From the NCBI RefSeq assembly GCF_015679325.1, contig NZ_JADPVI010000002.1:300798-364797 (forward strand): 64,000 bases of DNA, written 5' to 3'. The notes beneath the pieces were generated by a model, which was not told the DNA's origin, searched no databases, and saw only the letters and a program-made list of their open reading frames with translations. Shown piece by piece: positions 7,125 through 16,575 of this stretch. The stretch is from Kaistella gelatinilytica. GTDB lineage: Bacteria; Bacteroidota; Bacteroidia; Flavobacteriales; Weeksellaceae. The position numbers and the translations under genes were made by a program. Numbering within the stretch: position 1 is the stretch's first letter; every line of letters starts with the position of its first letter.

Positions 7125-10100
7125 ATGAAAAAATATTTATTAGTACCAATAATCTGCTGCTACACGATGATATTCGCACAACAGCAATTAACGGGTGTGG
7201 TATTAGATTCTACCACAGCCAAACCCATAGCAGGAATTCGAATTGCAGTTCCCGCGACGCAGGCAGTCACCCTCACCAATAATGACGGTCGCTTCAACAT
7301 TACCATAGCGGATAATAGTCCAAAATCCATAACATTAACCATTTCCGGCGCAGGTTACAATAAGCGGGAAGTAACGACATCTTATCCAGCAACAAAATTA
7401 CTCACCCTGTTGCTGACACCCAAAGTAGTAGATATACAGGAAGTAAATCTTTCCACCGGATACCAGAAAATTTCGAAAGAACGAGCCACCGGTTCCTTCT
7501 CCGCTGTAGATAACAAACTATTACAACAACAGGTAACCACCAATATTATCGATCGACTTCCCGCAATAACTAGTGGAATGACCGTAAGTACCGGTCTTAC
7601 TCAAAACGGACAACTCATGATAAGAGGACTCAGTACTTTAAATGGACCGCGAACGCCTCTGATTGTCGTAGATAATTTTCCTTATGAAGGAGATATCAGT
7701 CGCATTAATCCTAATATGGTAGAAAATATTACCGTTTTAAAAGATGCTGCTGCCTCCAGTATTTGGGGTGCTAAAGCTGCGAATGGCGTTATTGTCATCA
7801 CTACAAAAAATTCAAAATTTAATCAACCACTCTCCGTCGAACTTACCTCAAATCTAACGGTTAGTTCAAAACCCGATCTATCCTACAGCAGACAGATCTC
7901 AACTTCAGATTTTATTGATGTTGAAATGCAGCTTTTTAACAAAGGTTACTACAACAGTGATATCAATTCTCCCAGTCATCCTGTCCTTACACCAGTTGTT
8001 GATCTGCTTAACAAAGAAAAGAAAGGGCTCATTTCTCACCAGCAGGCAATGCAGGAAATAGACCGACTTCGTACTATTGATGTTCGCGATCAATATCGGA
8101 AATACATGTACTTGCCTCTGGAAAATAATTTATATGCATTAAACGTATCTGCGGGTTCTTCTAATCTATCCTGGACTTCTTTCCTCGGTTTTGATGACAA
8201 TACGGGAAATCTTGGCGAGAAATACCAGCGGCTCAATACCAGACTTCAAAATACCTGGAAACCGTTTGATAAATTGATCGTAACAACGGGCGTTTATTTC
8301 ACCAATACCGACACCAACAGCGGAAGAAGTGCCTACAACACCATAACCATGAAAGGAAACTGGAAAATTCCTTATTTAGAATTTGCAGATAATCAGGGCA
8401 ATCCTTTGATCGTAAATTCCATCTTTGATCAAAACTATAAAAATAGCCTCCGGGGTCAAGGCTTACTCGATTGGAATTATTATCCGCTTACCGATTGGCA
8501 GCACACAAAAACAAAAAATAAAACCACTGAAATAATAATCAATGCCGGTCTTAATTATAAAGTTCTCAAAGGATTAGATGTTGATATTAAATACCAGTAC
8601 CAAAGTCTCAATGGACAAAACACAGCATTAAATGATGAAGAGAGTTATAATACGAGATATATGATCAATAGTTTTGCCCAGCTTAATTCCACTGGCACCA
8701 TAAAATTCATCATTCCGAAAGGGGGTATTCTCGATAAAGGAAATACCCTGACTGCAATAAATAATTGGAGGGGACAATTGAACTACAACAATACCTTCAA
8801 CAAACATAATATTTCTGCAATAGCCGGAGGGGAGATTCGCCAAACGGTCACAGATTATGAAAGCAACCGCTACTACGGTTATAATCCCCATGATTTGTCA
8901 ACCGCTGTCGTAGATTATACCCAGCAATATCCCAATTTTATAACCGGCGAAAATAGCTTTATCGAAAAAAACAGTTCATTGCGCCAGATCAATTTTAATT
9001 TCCTCTCCTTTTATGCGAATGCTGTTTATACTTTTGATAAAAAATATATTATTTCCGGAAGTGTGCGACGTGATGCCAGTAACCTTTTCGGCTTGAAAAC
9101 AAATGAACAGTGGAATCCCTTTTGGTCAGCAGGCGCTGCCTGGAACCTCTCCAACGAAAAATTTTATCAGCTCACCGCCCTGCCTTTCCTCAAATTAAGG
9201 GGTTCCCTTGGTTTTAGTGGGAATATAGATCCTGCAATGGTCGCAGTCACCACCATTGCTTATGATCCCGATGTATCTGTTTACACCGGTGGACCAACCG
9301 CAAGAATCGACCAGTATTTCAATCCCAAACTGCGTTGGGAAATGCTGAGAATGATCAATATAGGGTTGGATTTCACAACCAAGAATAACCGGATCACAGG
9401 CTCAGTCGAATATTACACCAAAAAAGGCAGCAATTTGTTTGGCCAGGCTCCCATTGATTACACAACGGGAGTAACCACCCTTTTATGGAATGTTGCAGGC
9501 ATCGAGGGAAATGGACTCGATATAGAACTGAAAACAAAAAATATCGATAAAGAATTAAAATGGAACTCCATCATCAATTTCAGCTCCTGTCATGATAAAG
9601 TCACAGAGTATTATCTTCCTACTACATTTGCCAGCGATTTCATAGCCGCCGCAGGCAATACAGCTCCCATATCCGGTGTTGTGGGTCTTCCTGTTTATTC
9701 AGTATTTGCCTACAAATGGGCAGGTCTCGATCCTGCTACGGGGGAGGCTAGAGGATATTTGAATGGCGAAATTAGTAAAGAATATGCCGAGATAATGGCC
9801 TCAGACAAAGGCATTGAGGAATTGCAATATTTTGGTTCAGCAATACCCACCTCTTTTGGCTCTTTCATCAATTCCTTTGGATACAGGCAATTCAGTTTAG
9901 ATCTCGGCATCACCTACAAATTAGGCTATTGGTTTCGCAGAAATTCAATCAATTACACCAGTCTTATTACAAGTCGCGATGGTAATAGCGACTATGCCAA
10001 AAGATGGCAAAATCCTGGAGATGAGCTCCTCACAAATGTACCCTCGCTGCAGTTGACCGCCAATTCCGCAAGGGATGATTTTTATAATGGCTCAGCAGTC

Positions 10101-10334
10101 CTGGTTGAAAAAGGAGACCATATCCGATTGCAATATCTCAACATCGGCTACCATCTAAAGGAAAAAATGCTTAAAAAAACACCCTTCAAAAATGTGCACC
10201 TATACTGCGCAATTAATAACCTCGGAATACTCTGGAAGGCGAATAAAGCAGGCATAGATCCTGACTACAACTGGGGAACCTATTCGTTAAAACCTGTAAC
10301 TTCATATTCACTCGGGCTGCGTGCTCAATTTTAA
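7125..10334 (+). CDS. SusC/RagA-family TonB-linked outer membrane transporter
   Basis: At 1069 residues it has the standard size of the family. A signal peptide (MKKYLLVPIICCYTMIFAQ) is followed by a carboxypeptidase-regulatory-like beta domain (about 22-108, start QLTGVVLDSTTAKPI). The plug domain carries the SusC signature LMIRGLSTLNG, IVVDNFP and VLKDAAASSIWGAKAANGVI, and a 22-strand barrel reaches a typical aromatic C-terminus ending GLRAQF. With its SusD partner it imports a bulky substrate, energised by TonB. Glycans are the usual cargo, but RagA-type members take peptides. No glycan-degrading enzyme lies nearby, so peptide cargo is at least as likely here. Confidence 0.95.
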   Translation: MKKYLLVPIICCYTMIFAQQQLTGVVLDSTTAKPIAGIRIAVPATQAVTLTNNDGRFNITIADNSPKSITLTISGAGYNKREVTTSYPATKLLTLLLTPKVVDIQEVNLSTGYQKISKERATGSFSAVDNKLLQQQVTTNIIDRLPAITSGMTVSTGLTQNGQLMIRGLSTLNGPRTPLIVVDNFPYEGDISRINPNMVENITVLKDAAASSIWGAKAANGVIVITTKNSKFNQPLSVELTSNLTVSSKPDLSYSRQISTSDFIDVEMQLFNKGYYNSDINSPSHPVLTPVVDLLNKEKKGLISHQQAMQEIDRLRTIDVRDQYRKYMYLPLENNLYALNVSAGSSNLSWTSFLGFDDNTGNLGEKYQRLNTRLQNTWKPFDKLIVTTGVYFTNTDTNSGRSAYNTITMKGNWKIPYLEFADNQGNPLIVNSIFDQNYKNSLRGQGLLDWNYYPLTDWQHTKTKNKTTEIIINAGLNYKVLKGLDVDIKYQYQSLNGQNTALNDEESYNTRYMINSFAQLNSTGTIKFIIPKGGILDKGNTLTAINNWRGQLNYNNTFNKHNISAIAGGEIRQTVTDYESNRYYGYNPHDLSTAVVDYTQQYPNFITGENSFIEKNSSLRQINFNFLSFYANAVYTFDKKYIISGSVRRDASNLFGLKTNEQWNPFWSAGAAWNLSNEKFYQLTALPFLKLRGSLGFSGNIDPAMVAVTTIAYDPDVSVYTGGPTARIDQYFNPKLRWEMLRMINIGLDFTTKNNRITGSVEYYTKKGSNLFGQAPIDYTTGVTTLLWNVAGIEGNGLDIELKTKNIDKELKWNSIINFSSCHDKVTEYYLPTTFASDFIAAAGNTAPISGVVGLPVYSVFAYKWAGLDPATGEARGYLNGEISKEYAEIMASDKGIEELQYFGSAIPTSFGSFINSFGYRQFSLDLGITYKLGYWFRRNSINYTSLITSRDGNSDYAKRWQNPGDELLTNVPSLQLTANSARDDFYNGSAVLVEKGDHIRLQYLNIGYHLKEKMLKKTPFKNVHLYCAINNLGILWKANKAGIDPDYNWGTYSLKPVTSYSLGLRAQF

Positions 10335-10344
10335 AATGATCAAA

Positions 10345-11688
10345 ATGAAAAATAAAATAACAATACTGCTTTGGATAACATTTTTGTTTTCAATGACTGC
10401 ATGTAGAGATTTTCTGGAAGAAAAATCGGATACCCGTTTAGTAACGCCCGAAACATTACAGGATAACCAGGCGCTTTTAGATAAAATTTCTAATGTATTG
10501 GGCGGAAACAGCATCAGCGGAGAAATTTCTTCAGATGATATTTACATCACCAATACCGATTTTAATGGCGTAAGTTATGATGCTGACAAGCGCCTCTATA
10601 CGTGGCAACCTAATTTAGTAGCCAGAGCAAGTGGTAACGATTGGCAAAGTTGCTTTTTTAGAATAAATATTTGCAACACCGTCCTGAATAATCTTGATCA
10701 GTATCATATTGCGAATGCTGATAACGTACGAGGGCAGGCTTTGGCCCTCCGTGCTTCTATCTATCTGGAAGCAGCACAGATATGGTGTTTAGCCTATAAT
10801 AAAAACACTTCCAATACTAATTTGGGATTACCGTTACGATTAGACCCAGATGTAAATCTTCCTTCTGTGCGCTCTAATCTACAGCAAACGTATGATCAAA
10901 TTTTAAACGATCTCCACATCGCTGTATCACTTTTACCAGATACGCAGGTTGCAGTAACACGGGCTTCAAAAGCAACCGCCTTAGGATTTTTAGCAAGAAC
11001 ATATTTGTATATGGGAGATTATACCAACGCACTCCTTTTTGCGAATGCCGGATTATCAATAAATGGTCAATTAATGAATTTCAATGATCTCAACGCAGCA
11101 AATTCTTATCCGATAAAGGCAATGAATACAGAAGTATTGCTCCCCACAAGTATCGCCTACTCCCCAATATTATCAAGCAATACAGCAAAAATCCCGGCTT
11201 CTACATACAATTCGTACGAAAACAATGATTTGCGGAAAACCATCTTTTTTAAAACGAATGCGGTCGGAGAAATTCTATTCAAAGGAAATTATTCTGGTAA
11301 TTCCTCCAGAACATCACCGTTGGCAACTGATGAATTATATTTGATCGCTGCAGAAAGCTTTGCACAACTGAATAATATTAATAACGCCATGTCAAAATTA
11401 AATCAACTTTTAATTCAAAGATGGAAAACCGGTACTTTTACGAACTTAACCGCAGACAGCAGAGAAAATGCATTGGAGATAATTGGTAAACAAAGACGTA
11501 AAGAATTACTGTTTCGTGGTTTACGATGGGCAGATCTGAAAAGATACAACCGCGATGGACGGAATATTATTCTGCAAAGAGCTGTAAATGGATTATCATA
11601 TACCTTACTTCCAAACGACCTTAGATATGCGGTAGCAATTCCGGAGGATATTATTAAGCAAACAGGAATGCCTCAAAATCCTAGATAA
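10345..11688 (+). CDS. SusD/RagB-family outer membrane lipoprotein
   Basis: The product is a surface lipoprotein acting as the lid and binding partner of the SusC-like barrel. The ATG at 10345 gives MKNKITILLWITFLFSMTAC, a lipoprotein signal with Cys20 as the lipid anchor; an ATG at 10336 and a GTG at 10321 are also in frame and overlap the susC-like stop. TPR-like helices and the SusD C-terminal part follow, with ELYLIAAESFAQLN, RRKELLFRGLRWADLKRYN and YAVAIPEDII. It is co-transcribed with the transporter and followed by a strong hairpin. Confidence 0.93.
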   Translation: MKNKITILLWITFLFSMTACRDFLEEKSDTRLVTPETLQDNQALLDKISNVLGGNSISGEISSDDIYITNTDFNGVSYDADKRLYTWQPNLVARASGNDWQSCFFRINICNTVLNNLDQYHIANADNVRGQALALRASIYLEAAQIWCLAYNKNTSNTNLGLPLRLDPDVNLPSVRSNLQQTYDQILNDLHIAVSLLPDTQVAVTRASKATALGFLARTYLYMGDYTNALLFANAGLSINGQLMNFNDLNAANSYPIKAMNTEVLLPTSIAYSPILSSNTAKIPASTYNSYENNDLRKTIFFKTNAVGEILFKGNYSGNSSRTSPLATDELYLIAAESFAQLNNINNAMSKLNQLLIQRWKTGTFTNLTADSRENALEIIGKQRRKELLFRGLRWADLKRYNRDGRNIILQRAVNGLSYTLLPNDLRYAVAIPEDIIKQTGMPQNPR

Positions 11689-11692
11689 AATA

Positions 11693-11721
11693 ATGAGGTG
11701 GGAAATTTCTTCCCACCTCAT
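11693..11721 (+). terminator. Strong hairpin after the susD-like gene
   Basis: A 12-bp perfect stem ATGAGGTGGGAA / TTCCCACCTCAT with a 5-nt loop starts four bases after the stop. It lacks a clear T run on the plus strand; it may serve both convergent transcripts. Confidence 0.65.
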
Positions 11722-11741
11722 CTTAAAAATGACCTTACTAC

Positions 11742-12065
11742 TTAAGGTTCTAACTTTCTGTTAACTGAGATTGCTAATACCTGCGAATTATTTTTTGAAC
11801 CTAAAACACTCCCAAGGGAACTGTTTTCCGGTACAATTACTTTACAGGGGCGGTCACCTGTGGTTACACAGTCTGCTCCTCCACTCGACGCAGTCGTCCA
11901 GTTATTGACATTATGAAATGAGCCTTCACTCATATCTTCGCTTATATAATAGTAAGCGGTATCAGCGGAATTTTTTTCCGCCAGTTTAAAGGACATTGTA
12001 ATTCCTGCAGTAAGCAAAGCCACCACAAGCATAAAATTGATTTTTAAAAACTTAAATGTTTTCAT
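11742..12065 (-). CDS. Small exported Cys-containing protein (DUF6520-like)
   Basis: The 107-residue protein begins MKTFKFLKINFMLVVALLTAG, a Sec-type signal of about 25 residues. The mature part is Ser/Asn/Asp-rich and contains exactly two Cys, in GGADCVTTGD and RPCKVIV, spaced so that they could form one disulfide. Size, signal and the late Cys pair resemble the flavobacterial DUF6520 small secreted proteins; this family call is from memory of the pattern. It faces the SusCD operon and lies near a MauE-like gene. Its function is unknown; it may be a secreted peptide or a substrate of the neighbouring redox proteins. Confidence 0.65.
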   Translation of the reverse strand: MKTFKFLKINFMLVVALLTAGITMSFKLAEKNSADTAYYYISEDMSEGSFHNVNNWTTASSGGADCVTTGDRPCKVIVPENSSLGSVLGSKNNSQVLAISVNRKLEP

Positions 12066-12279
12066 AATACTGGTCTTTTTTTAATAAAAAAGATTACCGT
12101 AAAAACTCAAATGAATTTGTTTGATTAAATATTCTGTCCCCTCGACAGATGTGCAGATGTACCGCTTCAAAACCCTTCGATTTGTCCACGTACATTGGAG
12201 TCAACATCAATGGTCTGCTGACTGCTCCTTCTAAATGTTGCAACATTCCAGACTAAAAAAGAGGTACACTTCCATTTGC

Positions 12280-12702
12280 TCATTTCTTTTTTCTTTCCTG
12301 TGCGCTGCCCAAGAGACCCATCACACCGATAAGAAGTAAAAAAAGGGTAAATGCAAAATTTTGCTTCCAGTTGAGACCCTTAATAATACCGAGACATTCA
12401 CAGGGAAGAGTCTTCTGCAATAAGATCACCGCCATGTAAATACTGAAAATACCAAGCATTACAACGGTTATTGAAAATCCAAAAAACCGGCTTTTTCTCC
12501 AGCAAAACAGAACCACAATGAGCACCTGCAGAATGACGATAAGAGAGGCAACCATTGCTCCATAACTTCCAAGTTGAGGTGCCACGTTGAGCTGATTGCT
12601 GAAAGTTTCGAAATCAAAAACCTTTTGTACAGTAGCATAAATAAACACTACAACAAAAAAATACGCTAAGACGGTCACCGTCCTTTTAAAAATTGATTTC
12701 AT
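12280..12702 (-). CDS. MauE/DoxX-like membrane protein
   Basis: The protein has about 140 residues and four predicted membrane helices (TVTVLAYFFVVVFIYATV; MVASLIVILQVLIVVLFCW; FGFSITVVMLGIFSIYMAVI; NFAFTLFLLLIGVMGLLG). PCECLG before the last helix is the conserved Cys pair typical of flavobacterial MauE/DoxX-like proteins. MauE-type proteins are linked to disulfide formation in exported proteins (methylamine dehydrogenase maturation), which fits the redoxin and Cys-containing neighbours. The start at 12702 (MKSIFKR) is chosen to put helix 1 near the N-terminus; in-frame ATGs at 12723 and 12738 are alternatives. The exact reaction is not known here. Confidence 0.75.
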   Translation of the reverse strand: MKSIFKRTVTVLAYFFVVVFIYATVQKVFDFETFSNQLNVAPQLGSYGAMVASLIVILQVLIVVLFCWRKSRFFGFSITVVMLGIFSIYMAVILLQKTLPCECLGIIKGLNWKQNFAFTLFLLLIGVMGLLGSAQERKKK

Positions 12703-12759
12703 AATAAATGATAGTTTTTTCATTAAGGTCTTTCCCATTACTTATTACCGATTGCTTAT

Positions 12760-13000
12760 TCACCCACTCATCCACTTGCGCTGAGCCCCATTCACTCCCC
12801 GCCTCACCCTCGCCTCACCAGAAGCCACCAGATCTTCTTTCCGAAATACTCCGGTAATACCTGATCCTTCGCGAATACAGCTGAAGTCGTAACCAACCCT
12901 ATAATTTCCCATTCTCCACTGCAAGGACACCTTTCGCCACTCCTTGCAGTCACACTGCCTTTGTGATCGGATAGAGAATAATCCATTATACAAAAACAAC
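12760..13000 (-). other. Unassigned stretch between MauE-like and lipoprotein genes
   Basis: Two overlapping minus-strand frames are open here (for example one reading MDYSLSDHKGSVTARSG then ERCPCSG, the other SQRQCDCKEWRK). Neither has a signal peptide, a recognisable domain or a convincing start, and both run into the lipoprotein gene. It could be a decayed small Cys-containing gene of the same kind as the one at 11742, but this cannot be shown from the sequence. Confidence 0.3.
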
Positions 13001-13213
13001 CTAAGGGGTTTGCCGCCATTGTTGCAGATCTTTGCGGGGTGGTTCTTTTTCTCCATCCACTTGTGAAGCACCCGTAGAATCTTTGCAATAAAACTTTTCC
13101 TTCTTGCTTCCTTGCATTGGCCTGTTTGAGTCCTCCTTGTGATCGAACTCATTTCGACACGATAAGGAACTCAGTAGTAAAAAAATACTTAAAATTGCGA
13201 AAGACTTTTTCAT
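13001..13213 (-). CDS. Small predicted lipoprotein (70 residues)
   Basis: It starts MKKSFAILSIFLLLSSLSC, a clean lipoprotein signal with lipobox SLSC, then RNEFDHKEDSNRP, a polar linker, and an end EKEPPRKDLQQWRQTP. Short flavobacterial lipoproteins with a C-terminal (D/E)PP..(D)..QW stretch are common, so the short length appears natural, not truncated. One further Cys lies in KFYCKDS. It is read in the same direction as the MauE-like and DUF6520-like genes, possibly one transcript. Its function is unknown. Confidence 0.6.
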   Translation of the reverse strand: MKKSFAILSIFLLLSSLSCRNEFDHKEDSNRPMQGSKKEKFYCKDSTGASQVDGEKEPPRKDLQQWRQTP

Positions 13214-13481
13214 AATGTTAATTTTTAAAAAGTGATATCGGCGCCGATTTTAAATTGAGAATTCTGGAGTAAATGTAGATTCAAAAACATTTACAAAAAA
13301 AAGATTACTGAATGAATACATACATCATTACGTACCAATTTGTATATATTTACCATTATTTATACTATTATATTGCGGATATATCAATAATTAATGTAAT
13401 TTAGTTCATCCTTATAAAGTCGCTTGCACAAAGTGGATAATGAATGGGGCGACCATCAGATTTACTCATAATGTGGGAACA

Positions 13482-15173
13482 ATGTGTAGAAATCTTTTAT
13501 TTCTTTTTTTACTGATAAGCACAGTATTTTCTGCGCAAAACAGCGTCGTGGAGTATACGAAACTCCAGAGAACGTACGAGCAGTTTTCCGAAAATGATAC
13601 CCGGGCACTTCATTTTGTTAATCGCAGCATTGATAGCGCAAAGAAGAATCAGAATTTTCGTCACCTAACCTACGCCTATGAAGACGCCCTTTATTATTCC
13701 TCCACTGGTGAACAGAAATTAAAATATGCTGACAGCGCCATTATTGCCTCAATCAAAACAGGAGATTCAGCTTTAATAAGCAAATCGTACTTGGGCAAAG
13801 GGATCGTGTTTTATTTTAACTTCAAAAATTATAAAAGGGCACTTCATCAATACCTCCTTGCTTCAAGTTTTGCGGCGAATGATCAGGACCTTTATTTGCT
13901 CAATAAAATTAAATACCATATCGGTATAGTAAAAAGTTACCTGGGATATTATCCAGAAGCACTCACCTGTTTCGGGGAATGCAATATCTTTTTTCGCAAT
14001 AACTTAAATCCTTCCCAAAACCCAAATCTTCAATATAATAATACCAGAGGTTATTTAAATACTATTCACCAGATGATTATCATTAATCGTCAACTAAAAA
14101 ATTGGAAAAAATCAGACAGTTTGCTCTACCTTACGGTCCCATATCGCCAATTGCCCGAATTTCGGCAGGAGAAAGGGTACTTCTTGAAAGAGCTGGGGAT
14201 CAGATCGTACTTCAGGAAAGAATATCAGAAATCTATTGATACATTACTCGTCGCTGCAAATATTATAAAGGAGAAAAAAGAAGATTCACCTTTAGCCCTT
14301 ACTTATTTTTATTTAGGAAGTGCTTATTTGAAATTGCAGGAAACCGGTAAAGGAATTGCTTACCTGCAAAAAGTGGATTCCTTATTCAATCAGAATCAAA
14401 GTATTTTTCCCGAGCTACGGGCGGCTTACGAACTGCTGTTGAAAAAAACCGATTTTAATACCCATCCCGAAAATGCAATATATTACACCAGTCAACTCTT
14501 AAAGGTGGATGAAATTCTGACCAAAGATTTCCCGGTCCTCTCTTCCAGAATTTATCGGGAATATGACACCAAAACGTTGCGTTTAGAAAAAGAAAAACTT
14601 TTGAAATCAAAGAAAACAGATGATACTTTTAGAGTTATTAGTATAGTGATTACCCTGCTGCTTCTAATCATTCTTTTATATTTTTTCCAAAAACAAAAAA
14701 GAATCTCTCAAAATTATAAAAAGGTATTGCTTACGCTTCAAAACAAACCTTTTCATGATGAAACCCAGTCAAATCCCCAAAGCACTGTTCGGAAGCACGA
14801 TTACAGTCCCGATATTGTAGATTCAATATTGGATAAACTGACTGAATTTGAACATGAAAATAAATTTATAGAGAAGAACCTCACCATTCGAAGTCTGGCT
14901 GCTAAACTCAACACAAATGGCAGCCACTTGTCTTACGTCATCAATGAACATAAGGACATGAATTTTAATTCATACCTAAAAGTTTTGCGCATCAGTTATA
15001 TTACTGAGCTACTCTACCATGATAAAAAATACTTGAAATACACCATTGAGGCTTTAGCTGAATCTTGTGGTATAAAATCACGACAGCAATTTTCCAATCA
15101 GTTCTATGAAATAAACGGAATTAGACCTACTGATTTCATTAATCAAAGAAAAGAAGAATTAAAAAAGTCTTAG
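13482..15173 (+). CDS. Membrane-anchored TPR sensor with cytoplasmic AraC-type DNA-binding domain
   Basis: From the ATG at 13482 the 563-residue product begins with a signal sequence (MCRNLLFLFLLISTVFSAQ); an ATG at 13440 only adds 14 polar residues. An exported TPR-like helical region (about 30-370) is followed by a membrane helix near 383-403 (VISIVITLLLLIILLYFF), a linker, and an AraC-type double HTH at about 460-563 (FIEKNLTIRSLAAKLN, SSYLSYVINEH-like, IEALAESCGIKSRQQFSNQF, then GIRPTDFINQ). This architecture is a one-component periplasm-to-DNA regulator found in Flavobacteriia. It lies divergently next to the small-protein genes and close to SusCD, so it probably controls them. Confidence 0.88.
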   Translation: MCRNLLFLFLLISTVFSAQNSVVEYTKLQRTYEQFSENDTRALHFVNRSIDSAKKNQNFRHLTYAYEDALYYSSTGEQKLKYADSAIIASIKTGDSALISKSYLGKGIVFYFNFKNYKRALHQYLLASSFAANDQDLYLLNKIKYHIGIVKSYLGYYPEALTCFGECNIFFRNNLNPSQNPNLQYNNTRGYLNTIHQMIIINRQLKNWKKSDSLLYLTVPYRQLPEFRQEKGYFLKELGIRSYFRKEYQKSIDTLLVAANIIKEKKEDSPLALTYFYLGSAYLKLQETGKGIAYLQKVDSLFNQNQSIFPELRAAYELLLKKTDFNTHPENAIYYTSQLLKVDEILTKDFPVLSSRIYREYDTKTLRLEKEKLLKSKKTDDTFRVISIVITLLLLIILLYFFQKQKRISQNYKKVLLTLQNKPFHDETQSNPQSTVRKHDYSPDIVDSILDKLTEFEHENKFIEKNLTIRSLAAKLNTNGSHLSYVINEHKDMNFNSYLKVLRISYITELLYHDKKYLKYTIEALAESCGIKSRQQFSNQFYEINGIRPTDFINQRKEELKKS

Positions 15174-15216
15174 TTCCGTCCGAATTACTGCAAACCTCTA
15201 AAAAAATATCGTGTTT

Positions 15217-16065
15217 ATGAACTCGTTACAACTTATTGCAAAGACCAGTAAACTTTGGTCTGATCTTGAAAACAAAATCAATGAACTCAAAACAGAAAAG
15301 AAACATCCTTTGGAGGAAGCACAGTTCGCTTTAATCGCGACCGATGAAGCCATCCGCACGGTAAAGGGTTGGGTCATCATCCACGATTTTGACTGTTGGG
15401 AAAATGAGATCACCTTCTTCAAAAAACTGAAGCCAAAATTGATTGGCTCTTTTATTTACTATTCCAAATTAGTCTCCTTTCTCTCCGCGCTTCCTTCCTC
15501 CGGTGATAAATTGAAACGGAAAGTCTTTGAAAATGAATTTGACCACTTGCAGTATTTTTCCTTGGAAAACAAAGACTTTATAAGCTACTGCAGAAGAAAT
15601 GCAACCTATCTCGACAGCAAATATTTCTTGCGGTTCAAATATGATTTAGATGTAAAATTATCAATTGATATCCACAGCTACGATGATCGTTTTTCCTCCT
15701 CCCATGACCATTTAGTTTCTCAGATGATTGCCAATGATTCCTACGAAAAATTCTTACGTGCAGAATTGAGCAAACTTAAAAATAGCCATACCGACGAAGA
15801 AAGATCCCACAGCAACATTCAATGGTCAGCCTCAAAAGTCGCCCTCACCGAATTAGTCGTTGCACTGCACCAAACCCGCTGCTTAAACGGCGGAAATAAG
15901 GATCTTTCCGAAACCATAAAATGGTTCGAAAACAATTTTGAAATTGACCTGGGCAATTACCACAAGACTTTGATCGAGATCCGCTCCAGAAAAAACGACA
16001 AAGCAAAATTCCTCCACCTCCTCACCGAAAACCTCACCAATTATCTGGAAAGCTTCGACGAATAA
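15217..16065 (+). CDS. RteC-domain protein
   Basis: The 282-residue soluble protein shows the RteC pattern: ENEITFFKKLKPKLIGSFIY in the first third and, at the end, IQWSASKVALTELVVAL, LNGGNKDLSETIKWFENNF and DLGNYHKTLIEIRSRK. RteC of CTnDOT activates excision genes of a conjugative transposon, but many chromosomal RteC-like genes lie without any transfer genes, as here. The start is taken as the ATG at 15217; a GTG six bases upstream is possible. A small conserved gene follows at 16357 beyond a repeat-filled gap. Whether it regulates an element elsewhere is unknown. Confidence 0.88.
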   Translation: MNSLQLIAKTSKLWSDLENKINELKTEKKHPLEEAQFALIATDEAIRTVKGWVIIHDFDCWENEITFFKKLKPKLIGSFIYYSKLVSFLSALPSSGDKLKRKVFENEFDHLQYFSLENKDFISYCRRNATYLDSKYFLRFKYDLDVKLSIDIHSYDDRFSSSHDHLVSQMIANDSYEKFLRAELSKLKNSHTDEERSHSNIQWSASKVALTELVVALHQTRCLNGGNKDLSETIKWFENNFEIDLGNYHKTLIEIRSRKNDKAKFLHLLTENLTNYLESFDE

Positions 16066-16356
16066 ATAATCCCAACAACCTCATTTCAACAACCCAGTAA
16101 AAAGTACCCCGGTCATTGCGAGGAATCACGACGAAGCAACCCCTACAACCAAACACCCAATTCCAACCCTCCACCCCGATCTCGCACCCCGAATCCCGAA
16201 TCCCGAATCCCGCATCCCGAACGTTGCACCTCGCATCTCGCCACTCGCACCCCGAACCCCGCCACTGTTCATAACTTTTCTCACGTACTACCGAAAACCT
16301 ACCGAATAAAATATCTTCTATTAAACAACCTTTGTGTTTCAAACACGGGAGAACCC
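16066..16356. repeat. Low-complexity intergenic repeats (CGAATCCCGAATCCCG and a GTCATTGCGAGGA copy)
   Basis: GGTCATTGCGAGGAATCACGA near 16112 is a copy of the array at 1.8-2.0 kb. At about 16175-16265 short head-to-tail units of CCCGAAT / CTCGCACCCCG follow. No gene is seen. Confidence 0.6.
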
Positions 16357-16560
16357 ATGAAACCACAACCGCTCCGCCTCTGCATATACCCCAAAGACAT
16401 CCAGTGCATCACTGGAAAAAGCGAAAGATACAGTCGTGATCTTATTCATAAAATCAAAACCGTTCTCAATAAACCAGACCATCAGTTCCTCACCGTCGAA
16501 GAATTCTGCACCTACATGGGCCTATCCTACGAATCAGTGCAACCCTTCATCCGCAACTAA
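16357..16560 (+). CDS. Small conserved protein of unknown function, often next to rteC
   Basis: The 67-residue soluble protein begins MKPQPLRLCIYPKDIQ and continues TGKSERYSRDLIHKIK and LTVEEFCTYMGLSYESVQPF. The second half reads like a small helix-turn-helix or excisionase-type fold (EEFCTYMGL.YE.V). I recall similar short proteins next to RteC-like genes in Flavobacteriia; that is recollection, not a search. It has no signal peptide and two Cys. DNA binding is a guess. Confidence 0.65.
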   Translation: MKPQPLRLCIYPKDIQCITGKSERYSRDLIHKIKTVLNKPDHQFLTVEEFCTYMGLSYESVQPFIRN

Positions 16561-16575
16561 ACAATAACCGCACTC

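Noticed and set aside
12760..13152. Two overlapping minus-strand frames next to the 70-residue lipoprotein
   Set aside because: No signal peptide, domain or plausible start; one overlaps the lipoprotein in another frame. Kept only as an unassigned stretch.
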